From Saccharina japonica (lineage: Eukaryota; Sar; Phaeophyceae; Laminariales; Laminariaceae), in assembly GCA_008828725.1 (NCBI GenBank), contig MEHQ01001293.1, positions 62,001 through 126,000 of the forward strand: a stretch of DNA of 64,000 bases, read 5' to 3'. This document shows positions 11,164 through 22,300 of this stretch, piece after piece. How positions within the stretch are numbered: position 1 is the stretch's first letter; each line of letters begins with the position of its first letter. The position numbers and the translations under genes are program-made. A model generated the notes under the pieces. The model was not told the DNA's origin, ran no database searches, and saw only the letters and a program-made list of their open reading frames with translations.

Positions 11164-14100
11164 ATGAGAGGAGCTACGACGGCACCGGTGCCGTCGGCCA
11201 TGTCGAGGAGCGATGCCATGTCGGGGAGTGGCGCCATGTCCAGGAGCGACACGCTGAGGATCCGGGGGTCCCGCAGAGGCGACACCATCACACAAAGACT
11301 TGTGAGAACAATGCCTGAGAGAGGACCATCCGGTTCGACGACGAGGGCGTGGCTCGCTCAGAACTTGAGGCTCGCCATCATAGCAGCTGCAGCCATAGCA
11401 GCCGTGGCGTTGTCCCTGGGGACCTCTACCAGGCTGGGGCCTCGTACAAAGCTGTCGCGTCCGGCGGGGCACCAGTCGCTCTTCGCTTCGTCCTACAACA
11501 GCGGCGGGATTTCCATTTCGCACCGCCCATCACGACGACGGACAAGTAGCACTGCTGGACGAGCGCTGGCGGACGAAGAGGGGGAGCTTGTGACCAAGCC
11601 TCTGGTGGCCTACGAGACGCAGCTTGAGCTGTACTTGTGCAATCCCAGCCTGGTCGTGGATGGAAACGATGTCTACACGGTGGACGAAGCGCGGCTAGCC
11701 GCGGCGCTGGGCAGGATCGGCGGGCTCGGAGAGGTAAGAATTTTGGTTTTCGACGTGTGCTTTCTTTAGATCATGAGTCGGTCCCGTCCGATTTCCGAGA
11801 TGAAATTCAGTCTCTGCCGGCTGTACGATCGTAGCTGTATGCAGGCAACGGACGCGGAGGGGCATGGCAGCGATGTATCATGTGTATAGCAGAGACTTGA
11901 CTTGCCCTGCCTGTTGTACTACTCTACCGATGTACCACCGTCAACCAGTTTACGCCATCCCTAGATTTCGTGTTGAGATGTTTTTCTGTTTGATTTCGTC
12001 GTTGTTTGCTTCGCCTCGAAATTAGACGTTGGTTCGTGACTCAAACTGTCATATACACTAGTTTCATATGACTTCGCTTTCGGTAAATTCCCGCCAGGCT
12101 CTCATACGGATCATGCACGCGTACGTACTGTCTGTACTCGTAGTCCATCTACATCTTGTCTTTGCTGCCGAGTGCCGAGTGTATGTGCCTGATGTGCGTA
12201 CTACTCGAAAGGGTATACAGTACCTGCAAACCCTGACCTAACCCACAATACCAATTGTCACAATACCAGGTATTGAATGTATTGTCTAATAAATGCATGT
12301 TTACCGAATGTCTGTAGAGAGTAGAAGATAACTGGACGAATATAAACCGCCAACCGCCAGTACGTACCCTGGTACGTGAATAGTCAAGTCTAAAAACAAG
12401 GTTTTTGTCTAGCATGTCTAAAAACAAGGTTTTTGTCTAGCGTAAGAGTATGGTCATGACGATGGCATATAATGGGCCTCGCCGGAATGAATCGAACGTA
12501 AACGAGCGGGGGTTGTTTGCCGTGACGCCCTTGTGTCTGTTTCGGTGTAGCGGGGAGAAAAACAATGCAACCACTATTTTGTACCAGGTATGGGACGTAA
12601 AGAGGCAGCACAATTTTAAAACGTACTACTGTCCATTCCAGCGAGGCTCACATCATCCTCTCCCACCATGCATACCATCCATACCAGTACAGATCATCCA
12701 GGCAAGCCGTGGGCGAGCGTTTGGAAAAGCTTGTTATTTTTTGTATCTCGCATATTCGTTTTTTCGCACGTACATACCAGGTACCCGGGGTATGTTTTAC
12801 TTGGTACAACAGTAGCTTTATACTCGTAGGTGTAACTGGTGCATATCAGGCAAACAGACAAATATGTTGGCAGTGCAGCTGCTGTAGCTCACCCTATGTC
12901 GGTTGGGGCAGAGGTGCCCAGACAAAACAATCCCTGACCAAAACTACCACCGCCCCCCTGGCCGAAAAAAACATTTTCGACATACGCATCGCCATACAAG
13001 CTTCCACAGGCACAAAAAAAAAACGCGGTGCACTGCCATTTCAGACATGCAGAATTAATAATATCTGCAATTTTCTGAGAACCGATTTCATCTGAGGTGA
13101 CTAATTCGTCCCTCCGACGGCTGAAAGAGGGTAGGCGCTGTCCGTTTCCACAAAAATCGCCAGGCGTTCCTGGGGGAGGTGATTCATATTAACCATCCCC
13201 TAGTCCACGTCGCAATTGATGTTATTAATAGTGGCTGACCCCCCCCCCCCCCCCCCCCCGGAGGGCCATCTCAAAAGTGAGGCATGGTCCATGGTCAAAT
13301 GACTTAAGGCAAGCAACAAATGAGTACGCCCCCCCTCTCCGAAGGGCCGAGTTTTTTTCAAGTGTTGGTCCTGAAATGTGTTTTTCGGGCGCCCCCGGTT
13401 ATGGTTTAGTATTCAGAAGCAAGCATTACTCGATGATCGCTCGCTTCCCCAAAAACAACTTTTTTTCCTTGGCAACTCTCACGCATGCATCGGATGAACT
13501 CACCTACTGCCTGTACCTCTCTCAACATTTGTGTTTGCTGTTTGCCCTCCTTGCATCCAGGCTACGACTAGGGACGACATCAAGGTCGCAATCAAGACGG
13601 GGCCTGTGGACGCCGACGACGACTCGTACATGTGCGACACCGAAGGCATGCTTCAGTGGCACGCGCAGATCAAGTACGACGCCAAGGCGGCCGCGGCAGC
13701 CAACACCACGCCGGCCGTGATGGCAGCCCAGGCCAACGATTACGTGGCCTACTCCGGCGACGACTTCAAGTCTCTCCTGACTGCCTACATCAACGACGAG
13801 GTGGGTCAATTTATTTCATCACTACTCGTGTCTTCCCCGTGACTTTAGAATATAACTGTGTACTGTAACTTTGTACCGTAACTTTGGTGCGTTCAAAATT
13901 ACTGTAGGTCCTTGCTTCCCTAACTTTGTTGCTTCAAAAACGATCCCCGGGCACGGTGAGTCACTTTGGTTCGCGCTTGCTTGTTTTGCTTCGTGAGATT
14001 TTTTTTTAGTGTGCAGTACATTATTCCAGCAGTTTTACATTACGACAATGTACTGAATTTAATTGGTATGTCCTGGTGTACCAGGTATGTCTTGCGTTTG

Positions 14101-16805
14101 AGCTTTGGTGTACGGAGTAGTTCGTGAAAACTAATGAAACTAAACTGCTCGTGTCAGTTGTACCTCGCGTCCACTTCACTCCACGGCTCTTCCGTCCCGT
14201 CCCGTCCCGTCCCGTCCCGTCCTATGCGCATGCTCCCGTCTTCATGCAGTACGCGCCAAGCGTTGAAACGGTAGAGCTCTCGGCCGCTGACGTAGTGGTA
14301 GCCACGCTCGGCTGGATCGTCACCTTCCCGTCAGAAGTATCGAGCACGCCGGACACAGTACCTGCAAGCGGCTCGGGCGGGCTCGCCGTCGATTTGGCGG
14401 AGGAGACCGATCTGTGGGCCTGGTGGGTGTGGCTCATCTACGGGCTCTTGGTGGCGTGCTGCCTGATGCCCCTGTGCTGCTTCTTGTGCAGGAGGTGAGA
14501 CGAGAGGATACGTGTGTGTTGTTGCATGGCACGGCAGGCACGGCAGTATACGTGCGTAGACCAACAGCACTGCAAGAGTATTGTTAAGGGTGTGTAGCAG
14601 TGTGTATTGTACGTGTTGTGTTGTTGGTGCAAAAGTATGTGTTAATGTGTGTTGTTTTCGCGCTCATGGATGTGTGCTCATGCTCATGCTCATGCATGCA
14701 TGCACATTGAATATGTGCCAGGTACACAAACAAGCATTAGGATGACGTGTACGTACATACATATATATTAACGATTCGTTCAAGCCGGCAGGACCGGGAA
14801 AATAACACAAGCGATGTTTGTGACTTCACACTGGCTGGCTTGACTGACTTGACTGACAACTAACTGGACTGACTTGACTGACTGACTGACTGACTAGACT
14901 TACTTTATTTCACTGGCTGACTCATACTGACAATGGCCACCTTATACAATCAAGCACGCGTTTCATTTTTTTCTTGGCGATTCGATTACTGTGTCAACAA
15001 AAACGAAACATGACCGACCGCCCCCTTAATTATTTGTCGTTGATTGATTTGTCTTTTCGATTAACGTGAACAGCGAAACATCACCGCGTACTCTAATAAA
15101 CTCTAATACATGGTGTTGGATGATTTTCTTGATTCGGTTACAGTACTGACATCAGCGAAACGTTACCCCGCCGCCCTCTTTTATTTCTTCCTCGCTTTGA
15201 AAATATATATATGTATTCCTGACAACAGCGAAACAATACCGCGCACTCTACTGCTTGTTGTTCGCTTTCTTTTTTTTCTTGATTCGATTGCCGATTGATT
15301 TGCAGGCGAAAAGAGAACAAGAGCACGGCCAACGAACCGTTAGCGACCACCCGAAGCGGGCGCAAGGGAGACGGCCTCGACAAGATTCGCGGGCCGGAGT
15401 GGGGCATCACCGAGCTCGACTTCGAAGGGGACCACAGGGCGTACGGAAACGAGGAGATGAAGAAGGAGTACGATGCTGCTGGCAGGGCCACGGAGCCGGT
15501 AGTGTACAAGTCGTCTCAGAGACCGGGCCACCAGAGCGTCAGTGGTCAGGCGTGGATGCAGGAGGTAACTGGCGAGGCAATGGCCAGCGAGCGCGCGTGG
15601 GGATTATTTTGTTGTCGCCACGAGTGATGTTGCAGTGCATACAGGACGCGGAGTCCTCATGACAGGCAGCACGTTAGTTCCGTAAGCGTGTGGTTGTTTT
15701 TATTACAACTACAGTATATAGAGGACACTGAGTCCTCATGGCAGCAGCACTTGTACGTTCATTCTGTGAACGATATCTCAGATAGATGGGTTCAATTATT
15801 CCCTTGTCTTCGTTACAGATAGTAGTTACAACTAGTAGAGGGGAAAACTTTATTTTCTCTCACACTGAAGGAAGTCTCGGATGGTGTAGGTTGTCGAAGA
15901 CGTTTCACAGGCATATTTCTACTTCCCCTTGGTCGAGATCATTTTGTTCGCCAAAAGGAAGGAACCCTCACCCTATACTGCCATGTACTTTTTTTTAACA
16001 TATTTTTTGTTTTTGTTTCAGCTTTAACTTGGGAACTGTTTCCTAACTAGGCAAGGTTGTTGTACATATATATATATATATATATTACATACGCGCGACC
16101 AACTCACTCCGCCCCTTCTCTTCTTCGTCCGCATGCCCTAGGTTTCGAGCAGAATTTTATTCGCCAGAAGGAGGGAAATATTGAAAACATGTCTTCCTGC
16201 TTTTTGTTTTTTAACGCTTGGAAAAAATCAAAAGTAACCTGTTGGGCCCAGCTTCGCCAAATGGTTGGCTCCTCATGTCAGCTTCATCATTCCGAGAGAT
16301 GTCACAGGCGGGTCTGGTCCGTCGGAGTAAGATAAGGGTTTAATAAAGTAAATTTCAAACCATTTTGTCGAAAGCTGGGCCAAGTGCCATGTCAAATCAA
16401 ATCACTCACGGCCCTGCCCCTTTGTTCTCTCGTTTGTGCTCCGTGTCCCACCACCGCTACTACCTCTCTACCTACCCCCCTGCCTGCGATCGCCGTCGAT
16501 TATTGCAGCGGGGGGAGAAGTCGGCGTGGGCACGGACGTCTTCCAACAGCCCCTCCACGCAGAAGAACGGGGGGGGTCAACACAGAAGCAACAGCAAGAA
16601 CAGCACAAGCGTGGCGAGGCGCTTCGACATTGACGAAGAAGCCGCGGATGGCGAGGAGGCAGCGAGAAGGGTACGCGGCGGCAGACATCCCCACTACAGC
16701 TTCGACGCCCGCGCCGGAGGAGAGCGTCCTCAGCGTGCTGGGGGAGCTGGAGCTGCTGATCGACAGAGTCGCCGGGGGGGCGGTGCTGGCGAATCGAAGT
16801 CCTGA
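11164..16805 (+). CDS. Two-pass membrane protein of unknown function (five exons)
   Basis: Exons: 11164-11733, 13561-13800, 14250-14494, 15306-15564 and 16509-16805, phase-consistent (0, 0, 2, 0), giving about 536 aa. The first in-frame ATG was chosen. The N-terminus has MSRSD/MSGSG repeats (residues 13-30), then a membrane segment at about 68-86 (LRLAIIAAAAIAAVALSLG). An extracytoplasmic domain of about 240 aa carries cysteines in YLCNP and YMCDT and an Ala-rich helix (KAAAAANTTPAVMAAQAND). A second membrane segment follows (WAWWVWLIYGLLVACCLMPL), then a basic stop-transfer RRRRKENK and an acidic/basic cytoplasmic tail. The first four exons are convincing. The last is less so: after GEEAARR the +1 frame looks more protein-like (EESVLSVLGELELL), so the 3' end may be misread or frameshifted. 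I do not recognise the family. Confidence 0.65.
14190..14221 (+). repeat. CCCGT pentanucleotide microsatellite
   Basis: At least six CCCGT units lie in the intron just upstream of the acceptor at 14249, within its pyrimidine-rich tract. A GACT microsatellite at about 14840-14895 lies in the next intron. Confidence 0.9.
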
Positions 16806-19372
16806 TGGATTGATGGATTGATTGGTTAATCCCTGTAGTTTTTTTTTTAGTATATATCGGGGGAGAGGATTGATTTGGTACGGGGAGAGGTGGTGAAGCA
16901 GGTTTTTATCTTGCCGTCCGGGCGGGATGGGAGGAGGGGGTGGAGGAGGCGCTTCATGACAGGGTCGCCGGGGGGGGGCGCGTGGAGGAGATCAACCAAA
17001 TCCCGATTGATTGATCCTTAGTAGATTTCTTTCTAGATCCGCTGGGGATGCGGTAAATTTGGTAGGCGCGGAAGGGGCGGAGGGTCTACTCATTTGCTGC
17101 TTGCCTTAAGTCATTTGACAATTGACCACACATCCCTTTCGAGACGGAGCGCGGGGGTGGGGGGGGTCGACGGGAAGTCGATTGATTGATCCCTGCCGTA
17201 AATTTGATTGTCGACTGGGGGGGGGGGTCGATTTCGTGGGAAGAGAGGGGCGGCGTGTCCTGATTGGTCCCTACTGTAGAATTGTTGTCGTCCAGGGGAG
17301 GTAGCGGGGGGGGGGGGGGGGGGTTTCTCAAGTCGTGCATGGCCGTAGTCGTATTACATGGACCCTCGCATCCGGGGGATTTTGGAGTAGTGAGGTGTTG
17401 CTGAACGAAAAGTGTAGAAAAACTGGAAGCGGTCTATCCTTAATTTGTTTCACGTGTGTTTGGATGTTTCACGAGCGTCGTTGTCAGATATTTATAGTCG
17501 TCAAGAGACGGGACGGACGGACGGACGGACGGATTTACCGGTGTGGGATGAATTTGTCACCAAAATAATCTGATTTGAGACTGAAGCCGTCAAAGGAATT
17601 TGATAACGAATACCCTTGAGAGCTTGGCGTGTCTTTGTAATAGTGATTTCTAATCGATGGAAACCTTGTGTGCGTTGTTAAGTACTTCTTGTTGAATGAA
17701 GGGCAAGAAAGAGATGGTACTACTATCTATATGTACGGTGGACTTAACTCTGCAGTGTAGTTTTGTCGGTACAACACAGTATGGTTTGATGATACCCCAG
17801 AAGAGAAGGCTACTGCTGTAGATGTACCCCCCCTTGTTGAAGGGGAAGAGATGCTAGTGTACGTACGGTACTTGCTCTTCGGTTGTGGTTTTGTGGTGTT
17901 ACAGTATGATTGGGAGAGTTTCGGTCATAATCGTAACGTCGGGGTGTGTGGCGTGCTGTGGCCGTTTTGTTTTGTTAACGGTGGAACAATTAGCCGCCCA
18001 AGCTTTGCTCGTATGATGTGTACTGGTACCTGTTGGGGCTGTGTGTGTCTCCTTAGAAGACATTTGCTCTTGTTACTATCTTTTCAATATGAACATGCAG
18101 AGATTTTTTATCTCCGTTGAAAAAATGCCCTCCCTGGAAGATTCTAAACACTACCCGGAGTCATTCCACGGTCCGGTGGCAACTTATTTAATTATCTGAG
18201 CATACCGAGGCGCGATCTTCTTTTTTTTCGCCGAGAGGGGTGCACACGATACTCGATATTTCGCTTGGTGCGGGATGTAGGATACTTGGACCATTTCGCA
18301 TTTCCCTCCATATGGCCACTGAGGACGTCGCCGTGCGTCGTTGAATCTCTGTAATGCAACTCTCGGCTGGTTAATAGTCGTGACGCCAACCAACAGCCAT
18401 CAACTCCCGAGGCAAACTGTGGTAGAAACGTGGAATGTGGTAGAAACGTGGACTAAAATGTTACGTAACGCGGATCAACGTGGAATTGACCCTTCTAAAC
18501 CCCAATTCCACCACACTCTCCCACACTAAACCTGACATATGTCTCCTAGACTATGTCAGGAACACCAATGAGATTCTGCCTCCAAATATTCCTCCCGATT
18601 TCTCGGTATTGGAGTCAGTATACGCAGCCCCTTGCGCTCATCGTTATTGTATTAGTTTTAGTGGGAGATTTTACAGATTCTTGAACATGGAAAATTCCCT
18701 GTTTTTTTTTTTCTTTTTTAGGGGAATGATGCCGAGGATCGAACCAGCGACCTCGCCTGCTGAAAGCACCATGTCCTGCCGACGACGCCAATGTGGTAGA
18801 AACGTGGACTAAAATGTTACGTAACGCGGATCAACGTGGAATTGACCCTTCTAAACCCCAATTCCACCACAAAACGTGCCGTTCGTTTATTAATTTGCCT
18901 CTTCCACACTCAATTTCTATTAGAGCATTAACCTCATGATCAATCAAATTTGCCAACGGGCAGTGGTCATCGAAATATATATATATATCCGGAAGTGCGT
19001 CGTTAGTTGCTGTTGAACGACACATACGTACCGACGCCCGTACCGTTGTATCACGTACTGTACGTACGTAACAACGCCCGCACTATTAATTGTAGCGGAA
19101 ACATCAAAGTTCTCGAAATCCAGCATGCTAGCTTTAAAAACATTTCTGTAATTTTCTTCCATCCCACAAAAAACTCGATCGATTGATGCCCGTGCTATAT
19201 ATCGAAATCTCTTAAAATCTCGACTACTGCACGCGCTTCCATGTCATTCCATGGTTCGGAGCCTTCTGATATATTATCCATCCCAAAATCAAACTCGTTC
19301 GATGTTTGCACAACTAACGACCTACCCGCACCGAAATATTCAAAGGTCTCGACTACTCCTCCCGTGCTTTTA
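16806..19372. other. Intergenic region between the membrane-protein gene and TatD
   Basis: No exon chain was found. It contains poly-G/C tracts (about 17216-17227 and 17305-17323), a GGAC microsatellite (17508-17532), a reverse-orientation copy of the dispersed GACTACGGCCATGCATG repeat (17334-17380) and a direct-terminal-repeat element (18436-18871). Confidence 0.6.
18436..18871 (-). mobile_element. Small direct-terminal-repeat element with tRNA-like insert, copy 2
   Basis: Identical 80-bp direct repeats (18436-18515 and 18792-18871) begin TGTGGTAGAAACG and end CCAATTCCACCACA. They therefore have LTR-like TG...CA ends with a short inverted TGTGGT/ACCACA. The internal 276 bp carries, on the minus strand at 18790-18728, a tRNA-like sequence with GGCGTCGTCGGCAGGAC and GGTTCGATCC directly against one repeat. 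An extra 18-bp partial copy of the terminal repeat (TGTGGTAGAAACGTGGAA) precedes the left repeat at 18418. Identity of the two repeats implies a recent insertion. It encodes no protein. Confidence 0.75.
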
Positions 19373-22300
19373 CTATTGTAACTCTTCTTCTGCTATCTCC
19401 TTCATCCCAAAAAAGGCTCGACTGTTTCGTAGCGTGGCCCGGGCCACTTGGTCGAAGGGTAACCCAAGGCACTCGGCTAGTGCTCGAGTCACGGCTGGCA
19501 GCGCCGAAGGCACGTTCGGATTCTGCACGGAGCGGAGGACACACCCGGACGAGCAAGAGAGAGAGGACCAAAAAGACAAACTCGGATTTAAATGAAAATA
19601 TTAAAAATCTGAGACTAATATATATGTACTCGTATTGCAGACTTTAATTGATCGGGTTCGTTGTTTTCGAATCATGAAAAAAAAGTTATGTTTCTTTATC
19701 GTCACGACAAGTGGCCAGAAAAAAAAACACGAAAGCGTCGCAGATCACGTGGCAAGGAAAAATCGAAACGTCTACAACGCTCTTTCAAGCCAGCCTTATA
19801 TGAATTACATTCGGCTTTTATCCCCAATACAAAATATGTATCAGTTTTTACTATTAATACAACAACATATTACATGTATTTGTGTTTTCTTAGAGTTCGC
19901 TTATTGTGCACCCCAAAAAATTCCAATTATGTTATTTTCATGCAAAAAAGTCAAGTTCTTCTACTTTACGTGGTATGTCGTTGTTGTTGTTCTCACATTA
20001 ACTGACGATGATATTATACCTGAAACGCTTTAAAACAATATGAACATAAAACATATCTGTATGCTAAAGCAGGATGGAAATAGATTGTGAGCCTACAGCA
20101 GTAGCCGCGACCCGCACCGTTTTTTTGGGGTTGCTGTGTCCTTTTCGGCAGCCCGTGAAGCCAAGATACGGCGCGTCCGTTTCAACCATCAGCCTATCCA
20201 ACGGGATAAGCTTCACCTGAGAGGCAAGGTACAACACCAAACACGTCAACGAACACGTTCCGACTTCGAAAGCAAGCGTCAGGCTTGCATAGAAAAAACA
20301 CGGCAACACTCGAGAAGAACGACCGGGTTCGACGCTGTCGTTTGTCCCGACACGAGATCATACGACAGCATGGACGATAGCTTGAACAATTAGTTAGTTT
20401 CCAGATCTTAGAAGATGCTGTTCGCGATCATACCGTGTGCCAAATATTGAATTCGGATCGAATGCACATTTTATTTTACCCCCTCCAAACGGAATGCCTC
20501 CTATCATGAAAGCAACGCCAACCCAATCTGGAAAGCGAAGCTTCAAGGTCGGTCTGCTACTAGGGTATGCGATAGTGCGCCAACAGACGACGCCTGTTGG
20601 AGAGCGCTTCTCCGTTGGACTGGTAGGCCAGTGCCCCCGAGTATGCCACGGTACAGGGGGGTATGAGGCCATTATTTTGCAATTATTCACAAGCTGCTAA
20701 CACGAGGAGCTGTGTACCTCTCCCAAAAACACGACGTTCTTCAAGAAAACTGCCCGCGCACCCCGCAAACAACGACGACGAAACACGAAACAAAAAGGTA
20801 TTGCAAGTGCAAGAGATATTGCAAACTGCATTGCGTGGGTAGTTCTCAAGTTAAGGAGGGGACCCCGTCAGCTATAAATATTTGGGCCAAAAACTACCGT
20901 ACGTTAGCATGGCTCTCCCAGCAGGCATCACCCAGCCGAGGATTTCTCTCGACAAATCAGTTACAAGCGCCACAGCTATCGCGTATTACCAGGGAACAGA
21001 GTAATCAGAACCAAATATGGTAGGTAAACATGGGGGAATATGTGCTTTTTCGGTCCACCGTGGGTTCTGATTACTTTTCTTACTACATTACCCCCCCCCG
21101 AAATAGCCGACTGCTTGACATTTCAATAATTTAGTCGAAGCTGGCCAAGGACGACAAGGTCAACAAAACAGCCCTCCGGAGCTCACCGCCTCCCTGAGGT
21201 CTGCCCCGTTCTTTTCCCTGCAGATGCCGCCGGCCACGCTGATGAAGAAGCCCATCTCAATGTACGCCGCCAGCTCCTGTATAAAACACCACAAGAAAAT
21301 ATAGAAGGTGAAACACGGACATTACAAAAAAATGTGACACAGAGATGCAGGGGGAAATTAGCGGCTGCAAAAGCAAGTAGTAACGGGGACCCACCGGGAG
21401 CAACGAAAGCCATCAGGTCCTGCTATACCACAAGAAGGAAGGGGTGGCATACAAACACAGAAATAATGTTGACATGCGAATACCACAGACAAATAAGCGG
21501 TTACAAACCAAGTTTATAACCGGCGCTGCAGCACTCGGGAAGCTGATGACCACCTACAGAGCTTCGTGTTGTGTCTGGGGAGCTGAAGGCGATACTACAA
21601 ACATCACCGACGGTCGTGTTTTATTGACGCCTCTGCATAGGCTGATCGCGATCACTTCGGGAGGTCACGATTGGCTAATGCTACTGCTGTACACTATCCG
21701 GTGATTTCCACCCTGTCCTAACAGCCACAACCTCCCCCATTGACCAAACGTCAATGCTACAAGAGTAGTACTAGCGGGTGTGCTGGAAACCTGGTACACA
21801 TCTGATATAAACGAAGTTATTACCGAGAGAGTTTTGGCATGGACATGGCGCCATTTCTTAGTAACAGGTAATCGCTTACCTCTTTCGATCCCGTGAAACA
21901 GTGCACTAAGCACGGGGGCAAACCGTGCGAGGCGTCGAACCTCCGAAGTACCTGCGACACGGTCCCACAGCATGGCAATACACGCAGGGGGGCATTTATA
22001 AAGCATCCTTAGAAAGAGATGATGTCATGCTGACTTCGCGGTCGATAGAGCAGGCTTTAAAGCTCGAAATACTGCCATCAGTCTTCGCGAGGCAACTGCC
22101 TTCTTACAGACCATTCAATAACATTATTGCCGCCGTTCAGGGGCACTGAATGCTTCGTGCGGGACGGCATTTGCGATTTTCAGACCCAGAAGCGTTTCTC
22201 TTGCGCACCATTCAACTCAAAAACGAACCCCAGCCACAGACTCGCTCGGCGTTACGTTACGGCCGTCGCGGGAAAAATCTTTGTCTTCGACCAAGTGGAG

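Noticed and set aside
11077-11523. 148-codon minus-strand frame opposite exon 1 of the membrane-protein gene
   Set aside because: Arg/Pro/Ser-rich shadow of the GC-rich plus-strand exon.
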